Source: Daphnia carinata (lineage: Eukaryota; Arthropoda; Branchiopoda; Diplostraca; Daphniidae). From it: a DNA stretch of 64,000 nt. The position numbers and the translations under genes were made by a program. Location of the stretch: contig NC_081331.1 of NCBI RefSeq assembly GCF_022539665.2, positions 1,212,501-1,276,500 on the forward strand, read 5' to 3'. The notes beneath the pieces were generated by a model. It saw only the letters and a program-made list of their open reading frames with translations. It did no database searches and was not told where the DNA came from. This document shows, piece by piece, positions 1 to 12,000 of the stretch. Numbering within the stretch: the stretch's first letter is position 1; the number at the start of each line of letters is the position of its first letter.

Positions 1-1313
1 AGAGACTCCGTGCAGAAGAATAGGAATGACGTGTTTCTAATCCTTGGCGACCTCGTATACAAGCAAAGTGAAGGTAGATTGACGAGCAAAAGAACGATAT
101 AGTTCTTTTGCCACAAGGCACAAGCTGTTGAAAGAAGGGAATTTCTGCGAAATTCCTACCAACGGTCGACACAATGCAAAAAGTACTGAGGCGATTGAGC
201 ACCATCCCGTGGCATTGAAAGTGAACAACGAAGGGTTACTGAGATGCTGTTGAGTAAATGAACATTTTCAAACGAAAGAAAACAAAAAAATATAGAAAAA
301 CACAAGACACATCGGACGCCCACACTTTTTCAGAAATGAAAACATGCAATAGAGGCACGCATACTCCATCAAAATGTTATGTGTAAACTCTATAGAGCTA
401 TTTCATTTGCATATTAACAAAAACTGGTTAGGCAATATTCTGACTTGATTATCTGCGATTGTTTCTTATTTCTATTTCATTTGTATTTGTGTTCGTATTT
501 GCTTCTGTTTTTTTTTGTGTGTGTTTTTTTTTGTCAGTTCTCGAATTGCATTTCAACAACAAAAGAATATATGGCCATATCTGGTCAAGTCAACGTTGAA
601 ATTACCAAGGACATGATCGTGAAAAACCAGTATAGCCTCTCTTGTACTGTGGGCATACTTGGTTGAGTTGCTCACTCCCGACGATCGAACCACTGTTGAA
701 GTTTGCTTTTTGCTTGTACATACACACATCAAGCGAAAAGAATGAGAGAGCGAGAGAGAGAGGGCGGAGGGAGTCTGGGCGGAGAGATAGAATGGGAGGG
801 TGGTTAAGAGAGAGAAAGAGACTGATCTATATCTGGAAAAAGAATAAATAATCGTACAAAAAAGAAAAGAAAAAGAGCTCACATCGGGAATACCCATGTT
901 TTACATAAAAAAAAAAAAAAAAAAAAAAACAGTGAAATTTCAGGGCAATACAACTTGCCTAGCAAAGTTGGCTTGTGACTGGTTTTCTTGCTGCAAAAGA
1001 GACCCTTCCCTCTCTCTTTAATTCCACATCCTGTTAGAACTATAGCAATTCTTGCTATTAGTCTACCTATACTACATGGACCTTTTTTTTTTGTTAATAT
1101 TTTTTTTTTTTTTTTTTTTCAGTTCTTTGGTTCCCCCCTTTTCGATCCGCAGCTGTTGGTCTGTGTGTGTACGATTCTTGTTGGCTGTTGCAAGCCATAG
1201 GGAGTGGCCCGTGCATATCATGAAGAAAGGAGCAAGTCAGTTTGTCCTCTCAAGACAACAACAAAAAAAAAACTCGCCGTATAGCAGCTACTCCTCCACC
1301 AGGGCTGGGAACT
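1..1313. other. Upstream spacer of the SLC26 cluster, low complexity
   Basis: No coding exon can be supported. It holds a purine-rich GAGA stretch at about 738-797, an uninterrupted A run at 907-929 and T runs at about 1083-1121. Short open frames on both strands here are made of Phe, Leu, Ser and Arg runs and look like composition artefacts. A gene ending just left of the window cannot be excluded. Confidence 0.6.
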
Positions 1314-1350
1314 TATAAAAGACGTTGAATTATAGCTCGTGCGATCAGTT
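1314..1350 (+). promoter_or_regulatory. TATA box plus initiator, core promoter of SLC26 copy 1
   Basis: TATAAAAG at 1314-1321 is followed by TCAGTT at 1345-1350. The latter fits the arthropod initiator TCAKTY with its A at 1347, 33 nt from the first T of the TATA box, which is normal spacing. Transcription from 1347 would give a leader of about 248 nt before the SLC26 start at 1595. This is sequence inference without expression data. Confidence 0.6.
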
Positions 1351-1358
1351 TTCTCAAC

Positions 1359-1583
1359 ATGTCACAGTGGTGCATAAGGCCAGGAGGACCTTTCAACCAG
1401 GAGGATCCTTCACCTGTTCGGACCGAGCCGCCAACACACAGCAGGATGTACGTTGAATCGAAATCCATCTCAGTTCCACCACACAAAGTTCCTTCCAACA
1501 GAACCACACTTACACACCCAAACACACACACAAATCCATCAGCACACTGTAGCCCTAGTTTTAGTTTTGTCATTTCTCAATAA
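1359..1583 (+). other. Upstream ORF (74 codons) in the SLC26 copy 1 leader
   Basis: If transcription starts at 1347, the first AUG is at 1359, only 12 nt from the cap. It opens a 74-codon frame rich in Pro, Ser and Thr that closes at 1583, 11 nt before the SLC26 AUG at 1595 and in a different frame. No domain is recognisable. An AUG this near the cap is often skipped. It could be a regulatory uORF, or part of the segment could be removed by splicing in the leader. Confidence 0.3.
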
Positions 1584-1594
1584 GGATTTTCTTC

Positions 1595-4500
1595 ATGCAC
1601 GATAGGGAAGCAAAGATGTACGGAGCCGGTTCTGAGTTATCGATTGTCAGCCGAAGCACGATGAGCACCTGGATATCGGATAGCCATTTCGTAGACGAAA
1701 TTCACAAAAAGCGTCGCCGTGTGTGCAAACGATGGCGAAAAACGTGCACCCGCGATTTACTGTACCGACGGCTACCGTTCTTATCGTGGATCACCAAATA
1801 CGATTTGTCTAAGCTTCTTTCCGATGCCAACGCTGGCATGGCCGTTTCCTTGACGGCCATCCCGCAAACGATCGGCTACGCGGCCGTGGCTGGACTTCCG
1901 GCACAGGTGAGTGTTCGCTGATTATTTTTATTTGGCCATTGCTGGTTAGTGTGCGTGTCTTTTTATTGGCAATTTGTTTGTGGCCGCGACTATCAAGAGT
2001 TAAAGAGTTTCACTATAAACCAAATTGGATATATCGAAACAACCTTAGATCGGTCTTTACTCCGCCTTTATGGGGCCGTTGATGTACATATTCTTCGGTA
2101 CCGTCAGAGAAATCTCTGTCGGCCCAAATAGTGTCCTCGCTTTGATGATCAACTCATACGTCAGCGAAGGCGGTGTCGCCTACGCCGTGATCCTAGCCTT
2201 TCTCACTGGTATCATCCAGCTGATTATTGGTTTATTGAATTTAGGTAAGACATTCAAACTATTCCCTCTTGTTAGGTGTTTATGTGTTACACCGTGTGTG
2301 TGTCCTAATTAAAACGCTCTTTGTTGTTGTTTGCCTTTTTTGCCCTTTTTCTTCATTTTTGGTTCGCATTGCTTTACCATTATTCGTCCAAAAAAAAAAC
2401 CCTTTCACCCGACAGCTCTATTCCGCACAAATCTCCCTATTTCAACTTTCGGTTTCGTTTTTTTTTTCGTCCTGTTTGCCCCATTTCTACCGAAATGAAA
2501 AGCAAAATTTCTTGTCACCCATGTAGCCTACTATACGACTGCTACTTCATCTGATCAACTCTGTTTATATTCTACAGGTTTCATAGTCGATCTTATATCG
2601 GCACCTGTTATTTCAGGATTCTGCTCAGCAGCTGCCCTGACTGCCATCGCCACACAAATGAAAGGGCTGTTGGGATTGAAATTTCAAGGCTCTAATTTCC
2701 TCGGAGTGTGGCGCGGGGTCTTTGAAAATTTGTCCGACATCAACTATTATGACGCTGGATTAGGATTCTTAACCATATTCTTACTGCTCATTATGCGAGT
2801 AAGTCAAATTAATTCTCCAAATTTTGTTGTTGGTGAACGACGTCTAATTTTCCCTTTCTATTTTCTATTTCTATTTTCCACCCACCCTTTTTTTTAACGA
2901 ATTTCAAGAAGCTCAATTGTATGGTGAATCTTGAAGTCTTCAAGGAAAAGGCTTGTTTTCAAAACCGATGGATTTCTCGGGCATTGTGGTTCGTCTCATC
3001 GAGCCGTAACGCTTCCGTGCTTATATTCAGTTGTCTGGCAGCGTACCTGCTGGAAATAAACGGATTGAATCAATTGACCTTGTCAGGTAGATAACAAACG
3101 TACCGAGAAATACGGCGTTTTTCTTCTTTCATTCTACTTTTTGTTGGAGAGAGCTGCACTGCTCTGGTTTGTGTTGTTCAGTTTTGCATTTGTTTCTTTT
3201 TTGCTAGTCCTTTTTCTTAATCGGTTAAACGCAGGGTTCCCCTTTACTTTACCAGCTTCTCGTAGTTTCTTTTTCTTTACATTTCTCTGCTCTTTATTTT
3301 ATTTTTTTTATTTTGTCACTTGCTTGTTTACTTCTGCCAATCTTCCCAAGCTTCACCTTTTATTTTTTTTCAATTAAAACTCGTTTTTTAGCTGCGAAAC
3401 ATCTAAGCGTGGCTGTATACGTAGTTGATAGAACTGGTAGAATTTCGCGGTCCTGTTTATTGTGCACGCTGCGTTAGTCGACTAGCTGGCGGCCTGACGG
3501 GACATTCTGTTCCACCTCCCCACCCTTGTCTTTTTTTGGCTGATGGGCGTTCCTCTCCTTCATCCTTTGTTATGTAGCTACAGTCACGGTTAACCTTCGG
3601 GCAACGTTGATCCGGCCTTGGCTAATCCGGTCCTAACGATTTCTAAACGCTCATTTTCGAGATCGACAGCAGGTAAGTCTGTGCAAAAGCAAAGATTTTT
3701 TTTTTGGGGTCGGATCGTGACGACCAACTCACGAAAAAAACAGAGCGAGCGATGGTTTGAAATTCGCCATCACGTTTTTTTCCTTTTGTTATCCGTTTTT
3801 TTCTTCCAAATGTTTAAACACGACAACCCGATTCAACCAAACCGATCGATTTCGCAACCGCCTGTCTGCACCTTTTTTTTCGTCTAAGCAAAAAAAAATC
3901 TCTGATCTAACGAGAATTAGCGAAATTTGCCAATCGAAATGGCACTGACGTAATAAAACTGCCATACATCGTCAACCGTTCCCTATCAAACTCTCACTGA
4001 TTCATACACAGACGTAATTTTTTCTTCGAACGCAATAAGTACGAATTTTTTTTTTCACAACATTCGATTCCTCGTGACAGGCATTTTTTTTTTGTCTTCC
4101 TACGTCACACATTTGAGGTGCCTGGAGGGCGCAGTTCTAATGCGTTCACAGGAATAAATAGTTAATTGAAAGTCTCTGACCGACAAGGGGATTGTCTATT
4201 ATCCCCCATCCCCTTTTATTTTGTGAACAAAAAGTTAGCATTGATTTGTGATTGTCCACATTCTTGAAGGTAAGATTAACTATCGCATTGCGTGAGGGAA
4301 GGTTAAACACGTCGCGCAGCATAGGCGTATATCTGATAAAGGTACATACACACACAAAAACAAGAATTTCTTTTGTCTGCGGTTGTTTTTTACTTTAAAT
4401 ACGGAAACGCGCACAAAAAAAAAAAGACGAAAGACCACGACTTTTATGTTCCATACGTAGTCGAACATTACTTTTTCACCTTGTGCTGGCGACATGCATG

Positions 4501-7500
4501 CCTGTCAATCCCCAAAATCTATTTGCATGTTGAATGCTATAACTTACACACAATTACTTTTGTCGGATGTAATAGGTGACATCGAGCCAGGATTGCCATC
4601 ATTCCGGTTGCCACCATTTCAGATCGAGCGTCAAGTGGATGACGACGAAACGCAGATCCTTAATTTTACAGACATTTGCGCCGAAATTGGAGCTATGGGC
4701 ATTAGCTTGTTCCCGTTAGTCTCCATCCTCGAGCAAGTGGCTATCGCCAAAACTTATTGTAGGTTCCATCATTATGTCAAAATGATCCTCTTTTTTTCGT
4801 TATTCACTTATTATTAGCCAAGTGTGTTAAAAAAAAAAACAATGTCTGGTATTAGCGTGGACGATCTGACATTTTCATTCTTTTCTTTTCGGGTTTCCCT
4901 CTCATTGACTGGTCCGGTTGAACCTACCAATTGCGTGAATGTCGATGACCCAAGCTCACGGCAAAAGCACCGATGCCACTCAGGAGATCATCGCTCTTGG
5001 TATCGGCAATATCGCCGGTTCCTTCGTTGGAGCTATGCCCATTTCGGCCAGTTTTGGTCGCTCAGCAGTTCAGTCCTCGAGCGGTGTAAGGACTCCTATG
5101 GTCAACGTATTTTCAAGTAGGTTCTTTCTTTTTTTTTCATTACATCATCAGTCATTAGTTTTCATCAGTTCATTTTGAACAACCGGATCGATCTTCTATT
5201 GCCCATTACTTATGGCAGTTTACTTGTGTTTGTTTCATTTTCAAAGGCGGTGTAATCCTATTGGCCTTAGGTCTCCTCATGCCTGCATTCTATTATCTAC
5301 CCAAAGCCGTGCTAGCTGCCGTTGTCATCTCATCCGTCATGTTTTTGGTAGAATACGAAGAAATCAAGCCAATGTGGAAATCGAGAAGTACAGTTTTCAT
5401 AATGAAATGAATTTATTCGTGTTTCTCTGTGCTCGGTGATTGTGGGTCACCTACGGGCTCGTCAACTGCTTTTGATATTAACGATATCCAATTTAGTTTT
5501 TAAACGGTGATACAATGCTGATGTCGTGTTTTTTAAATTTCCATTCTAGGAATCGAGCTGCTTCCGCTGGTGCTGACGTTTTTCAGTTGCTTGTTGGTAA
5601 ACATGGAGTTTGGCATTATACTGGGAGCTGGCTTTCACCTGTTGCTCCTCTTGCACATGGGGAATAAGCCAAAAATCTCTGTCGGTGACATTCAGGCCAT
5701 AAATGTCATCAAAACGACGTCAGCTGATTCGACTATGGTGAGTTCATCCTGAGATCTTTCATCTTTAAAAGAAAAAAAGACTCCCATTAATTTAGAGAAA
5801 GGCCAGCCTCGTGTTTTGTCAAGTGAAAACGCACAAGGCGGGGTGGAGAGTGATCCAGTTGTTGCAACGCAACATAAACTAGAGTGCTATATAGGGGTAG
5901 TATCAAGGTGGCAATCCTCCTGACGTGCTAGTTATCCATTTTCGTACCAGTTGGTGCTTGGTCAAACGACTTCGAGGCCGATCCCGGTCCAACAACGAAA
6001 ATCAGTCCGTGAATTGGTACGCCATTTTTTTTTACCATTCTACGCGCCCATCTACGTACGTATGTTCCATGAAAAAAAAAACACGAAAACCCAAATATAT
6101 ATATGTATATATATATATCAAGTCAAATTCTACCCGTCCCCATTCAGTAGTTATTAACCCTGACTTGGTCGTTGAACGTGATATTTTTATTTGAATAACA
6201 CCCGGGCAAGAACATTTTTGTTGTTCTTTTTGCTCCAAACGGTCGCAGTTTTTCTTTCGCTTTCACAAATCGGTTTGAATAATATCTTTTCTCCGCTCTT
6301 GTATGTAGGTCAACACCTCGACCATTGAAGCCAAACGGATACGAGTGATTTGTGACCGCAGTCTGCATTTCCCCGGCATCGAGACTTACCGACAGCGCAT
6401 CAACCAGGCGATCGACGAGGAAGGCGGAGAGAAACTCACCGTCATCGCCGACATGGAACGCGTCCTCGAAGTGGATTATACGTCGCTCAAAGTAAGTTGT
6501 TGCCTAGCTTCATCGCTCATACGCAGTGACGAACGTATCCTTCACGCCTGTTCTGCCACACCCTTTGACCAAAAGAGAAAGAATGCGTTCGCGTACATCC
6601 CGTCAAGGTGAAAACGATCGGACGCTCAACTTGTACGTATACATCGTAGTTTTCATCTCTTGTGCGAGTCTCGCATCAACGAGGATGCATCATACAATGT
6701 TTTTTCCACATTTGTTCAGCGAGTGCGAGCAACCGGTTATAGAGGTTGCTTATCGAAAGACGTCACTAGACTTGAAAAAGTACGAGGGTAAACGGGCTTT
6801 CGTTATCTGAAAAAGAATAACCTTTTTCGCAATCCCACCGAAGATTATTAGGTGCCCAAGCACGAAAGATTTATGTGATCTAAAAGTAATTCACTGTTTT
6901 TTGTCGCCGACATTTTTTACGGCCGAAATTGTGGTTACACTTGCAGACCAGTTCCGTATACACAATCACATAAAACGTGTTCCATAAAGATATCGCCTGG
7001 GATATTCCAGTCCTTATCAACTTTTCCTTTCAGAGCCTTTAATTATGTGCGACATTGTTATTTCGCTTGGGTTCTCTAGCGAACTCATTTCTTTCAATGC
7101 TGGCCTTTGATAGAAGCTGTGGCCTTACAAATTGCTCGATGGCTTATTGCTTGTTATGTGCATGTTAGTTGTTGCGCTTAGCTTTCTAACTGTCTTCTAG
7201 AATGTCTATATTAGCTACAATTGTTTAACTGATAAAAAAAAGTAGTTAGTATAGTATTAAAAAAGGCGTCAAACCAGTTTCCGGTGAATGAATAATCCAA
7301 ACACTTTGCTTGTGACCTGATCAATAAAAGTAGTCTTGTTTGTTTTTGTTGCATAATCCGTTGGTTTTTTTTTGTGCTTGTTTCGAAAAAACAAAACAAT
7401 GGGTTTTCTAAAAAATCGTTCTTTCTTTTGTATTGCAGGTACTCAAGTGTATGCACGCTGACTTACAGAAGCGAGAACACACACTTATTTTTGACAAAGC

Positions 7501-7591
7501 CAACGAGGTTCTTCAACAGCATCTGACGACGGCTATGGAGATTCCCGTATCGGCGTTCATACAAATAACCCGTCACAATATAACCGTCTAG
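1595..7591 (+). CDS. SLC26 family anion transporter, copy 1 (SLC26A11-like), 10 coding exons
   Basis: Predicted multi-pass plasma-membrane transporter for sulfate or other anions with a cytosolic C-terminal STAS domain. Exons: 1595-1906, 2049-2244, 2578-2798, 2909-3086, 4576-4758, 4955-5116, 5247-5387, 5550-5737, 6309-6491, 7439-7591, giving 638 aa, a usual SLC26 length. All introns are GT-AG and keep frame. Family landmarks are AGMAVSLTAIPQ in the first membrane helix (about residue 83 on), ISVGPNSVLALM in exon 2, LISAPVISGFCSAAAL in exon 3, ILEQVAIAKTY ending exon 5, and PISASFGRS with Gly398-Arg399. STAS covers about 525-638. The Gly at 398 and following SSSGVRTP resemble SLC26A11, a sodium-independent sulfate or chloride transporter. 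A second in-frame ATG at 1616 has a better context (A at -3), so the product may start 7 residues later. A possible AATAAA lies at 8349. The exon 6 acceptor has a weak pyrimidine tract and is the least certain join. Substrate is inferred from family. Confidence 0.93.
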
Positions 7592-8816
7592 TGTTTTAAA
7601 ATTGAATCTATTTTATAATTGTGTGCACTAACTGTGCTACTTACAGAGTTGCTTCCGATAAAAAAAAGTCGATTTCAAGCGCTCAAATCTCGTGTGCTGA
7701 CGGTGCGTTGTTTTCTCCCCCTCTGAAGTGCAAGTTCCTGCGATAGAGTATGTTACGTATTTTATACGAAAAGACGATGGTTTCTGTGTTCTTTATATCA
7801 AATTGAAAGTTGAAATGTATAATACAGTGAAAATTGACGGTATCCTGTTTCACCTCGTTGTTTTTGTTTTTCGAGTTTCCTCTACATTAGTTAGCAAGCT
7901 CATTTAAACAAACCCCAAGGCTGTCGTTAGTTATCCCATAGCCTTGTTGTCAATGGTACAAACACGAGCTTTTGGGTGGGAAACAAATGTATTACCAAAA
8001 TTTACCAAGAAGCCGAAATTGAATAGTCCGAATGGCTGCTGGTGTTGAAACGCCAAAGAATTTTTTTTTCCCTCGGCTGGGTAAATTGAGTTACACGCTT
8101 TCTTTAGTATACTTTGTTAATAGATATGAGACGACAAATAGACACCAAAATAAGTGGTTTCTCTCCCAGATATGACGCACTGTTATATCTGCGATACAAA
8201 ACAGACTTACGTAATCCATGTGAACATTTTCAAGGACTCTTACAATATGGATCTCTAGCAATATTTTTTGTTACAAATTCAAAAACAATGATAAAGAAGA
8301 CGAATGATTTTAGAAAACGAGATTCTGCAAGGTTTCCGAAATATATTCAATAAAACATGACTGCAACAGGGGGTTTGCATTGGCTATGAAGGTCATGATG
8401 TTGCTCGACGGAGAAACCGCCGTTTGCTTTCAATCATCAATCTTATTTTGGAACAGTCTGTTTGCCTGATTTTTGTTTTGTTCAAGATAGCAAACTTGGA
8501 GCCATTAAAGGTGTATAATCTTTGATCGGTAGACATTTGTCTGTTGTTTTATCGTAAATATTCAAGGTTCAGGCTGTGCGTTACACTTTCGATAACGAAG
8601 CTCAATCGAATGGCCAATAAAAAGTCTATAAATTGGAGATTGTCATGACGATACGAGTGGAGGTGTGAAGTGTCGCAAAGGAAAATCCGACTTGTTCCAG
8701 ATTACATCCAGTTAGGATCGGTTTTTGTTTTGAACGTGAAGATACGCAAATCTCTAGATGGTAAAAACCCCGATAATGATGACTACGAAAGTACGGACGA
8801 GGGCAAGCGATTGCTC
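7592..8816. other. Spacer between the two intact SLC26 copies
   Basis: 3' flank of copy 1 and 5' flank of copy 2. AATAAA occurs at 8349-8354 and 8616-8621 and could serve as poly(A) signals for copy 1, giving a long 3' UTR. No coding exon is apparent. The only longer open frame (8114-8353) has no family resemblance. Confidence 0.5.
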
Positions 8817-8853
8817 TATATCTAAAAGGCGAGTGTCCAAATCGTCCTCAGTC
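8817..8853 (+). promoter_or_regulatory. Probable core promoter of SLC26 copy 2
   Basis: TATATCTAAAAG starts at 8817 and TCAGTC, an arthropod initiator match, lies at 8848-8853 with its A at 8850. The 33-nt spacing equals that of the copy 1 promoter. The leader to the ATG at 9002 would be 152 nt. The TATA element is not canonical, so confidence is moderate. Confidence 0.45.
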
Positions 8854-9001
8854 GGTTAATGTTGAGCCTCCTGAACTAATGGCGCATAGGCTGACAAGCT
8901 GCTTTCGCATTTACGCTTAATTTTTAGGCATCGAATAGGTTTTCTATTTGATTTAGTAAAGCTTTCATTGGTAGACTCAAGTTTCATAGCGAGCTGTAAA
9001 A

Positions 9002-12000
9002 ATGCCAGCCACTTTTACAACAATGGGACGTTTTGACTCCGCAATAGAATGCGGCTCACGCGAAGAAGCTGAAGTGTTGATGGCCTCGTCAGCTCCGACT
9101 GGCACGACGGATCAAGGTGAGATGATTCGTTTGTTGCAACCTAAATTTCAGCCCGACGGGCACAAAAGAATCTGATTCTAAGGTCGTTTCGTGACCCACC
9201 CACCCACCGCAACCCTCTCCACCCCTTTCTGATGCATTGGCATGATGATGACTGCGTGCATTTTGCCTCAAAATGTCATCACCTAAGGCATTTAGATTCA
9301 TTCATCGTTCCAGTAGATGGCGTTTTATTTCGCCAGGGTTGAAATTCAGATGACCGCTGACGATCTAAACAGGTTTGCGAGTGGTCAAACGAGTTCTCAT
9401 GTCGTTTGTTTGTTTCTCTCTGCAAGTTGCCGTAAGCAAAAAGCTTCATCGTAACTGGTTTTTTGCACGGGATTTTAACGTTTCGATCGCATTACTCGAG
9501 AGAGTCGCCAACACCGTGCACCGATTTCTTTTTCAACTTGAAACCGATTTCAATTGATTGGCCTTGGTTTGTGGGCACTGAGTGAAATTATTACATTTCA
9601 TAGGCTTACACGTAATTCTGTTGCGGTCCACTGTCCACACACCCTTGACATTTCCGCTTCCGTATTTCTGCCTTGCGTTCAACAATTACTCCACCGTTCT
9701 TAAGGTACCTGAAAGTTGCTGAATGGCGCCAGTTGTGTACGTCGTTCACTGCGGGAAGTACCGTTTTCTAGTCTCGTAACTAGAACGCTCTTCGGTTTTC
9801 CAAACAAACTCGTGCCAGACATGTTTCTTTAACACCTTATGTTCATAAATCTAGATCAAGTGTTTTTTTACTGTGCGCGATATTGCTTTGATTTGAAAAA
9901 AAAAATATTCGATAAAATTTCTCTCCAAAAAACGAAGTATTCTCTATTCGGATTAATTTCTTCAGGAGCCTACCGCCTCAACATGAATAATAAAATTGGC
10001 GATTCGTCCCTCCAACTGTCGTTCTCATTCGACGACAAGAAAAATAGAGAGACCTCGTTCCAGATGGACCCGGGATCCGTCAGCTCCGCGTCATCCGAGA
10101 GGAGTGTGTCGTGGTCGGAAGGTGGCGGATCAGCCGAGGACCACATAGACAAGGACGCCTCCTTTGGCCAGCAGATGGTGACCCGAGCTAAAAGACGCAT
10201 CCGTAAATCGTGCACTACCAAATTACTTAAACGTCGTTTGCCCATCATCGAGTGGCTACCCAAGTACACGATACAATCGCTCTTCCATGACTGCATGGCC
10301 GGCTTCACTGTTGCTCTTACAGCTATTCCGCAAGGCATCGCTTATGGAGCAGTCGCTGGAGTGCCTGTTGAGGTATGTCTTGTTTTGTTTTGTTTTTTGA
10401 ACATTTTTCAAGTGTAAGTTCCTTGTTCAAGTATCAGTAAAGAGTTCACTTCATGCTTTAAATAAAACAGTTCGGGTTATACACTGCGTTTGCTGGACCC
10501 TTCATCTATGCGCTGCTGGGCTCCGTCAGTCAAATTACTATGGGCCCTACAGCGGTCATGGCTCTCATGACCCACCAGTATGTTCAGCTTGGAGGTGCCC
10601 CTTATGCAATTATTCTCTCGTTCGTCTCCGGATGCATAGAGCTGTTAGCTGGACTGCTTAACCTAGGTACAATGTCGTTCGTCCAGTTATTGGGTTGTTC
10701 ACCTGTCAACGGCTGGTGAACTAATGATACCCCCCCCCCCCCTATCGATATTATGATGCTAATTGCTTGGATAAAACAGGATTCATAATGGATTTTATAT
10801 CGGCACCGGTTATATCGGGCTTTTGTTCAGCGGCCGCCGTCACCGTTATTCTTTCTCAATTTAAGACCATTCTTGGTTTGTCGTTTCGCGGCTCGACTTT
10901 CACGAAAGTCCTTCCAGGAATTTTTAAGTATTGGAGAAGTATTCGTGTGTGGGACGCTGTGCTAGGATTCGTCTTCATTGCTTTCCTAATGCTGCTCAAG
11001 GTAGGAGAAATATTTTCCAAACTTTGTCGATTAGAGAAAAATGGACCGTCTATTTCGCATGCAAAATGAAGCGCTAAAACTGGTGTTGTTGCGTAGAATC
11101 TCACACTCGTCAAGAAGTGGTTCAACGCTGGCTGCTGTCTTCATAACCCTTGTGTAGAAAAGGCTTTGTGGTTTGTGTCAACGTGTCGTAACGCCTTAGC
11201 GGTCATTCTCGGCTGTGTGATAGCGTACGTGTTCGAAATCTATGGTAACCGACCATTCCAGTTGCTAGGTGAGTAATGTCAACCATTTGAACGGAAGAAT
11301 GGCTGTTACGAAAAATATTCTATTTCCCAAAACGATAGGTGAAGTCAAGTGCGGCATTCCGAATTTCCAAATTCCACCTTTCAGCTTTGAACGTCCAGAT
11401 GAGGAATTTGTACCATCCAACTGGACGGACTCTGATTCGGACAATCAAACTTCTTACGATCTCGTGACATTTCCCGAAATCCTTAAAGACATGGGACCAG
11501 GGATGATATTGGTTCCCGTTATTGCAATTCTCGAACAAGTCGCCATCGCCAAAGCATTCAGTAAGAAAACGTTTTTTTTTTTATTTCTTTTTATTTGTTT
11601 TGGATGCCACGGGAATTCTTACGAGGAATGAACTTGTTCGTGTTTTTGCACAGGCAATGGGGCGAAAACCGATTCGACGCAGGAAATGATCGCTGTGGGA
11701 GCCGGTTCGATTTTCTGCTCTTTTTTCGGCTGCATCCCACTGACAGCTTCCTTTTCTCGGAGTTCCGTGCTATCCGCATCTGGTGGAAAAACGCAATTTG
11801 CAAGTTTAATCAATGGTAAAAATATCTAGTTTTTTATTGCTCCAAGTGGCATGCCGTGGTTACAACATTTGTGACATTTACTTCTGGTTCCAGGTTGTGT
11901 GGTTCTGTTTGCTTTGGCTTTCTTGATGCCCACGTTTTACTTCATTCCCAAATCTATCCTTGGAGCCGTGATCATCACTGCCGTCTATCCCATGATAGAA

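Noticed and set aside
553-897. 114-codon minus-strand frame near the left edge
   Set aside because: It is the complement of a GAGA/purine-rich region, giving Ser/Leu/Phe runs; no domain, no splice context.
6526-6810. Frame after SLC26 copy 1 exon 9 considered as an alternative last exon
   Set aside because: The STAS domain continues correctly in the exon at 7439, and this frame has no STAS similarity.
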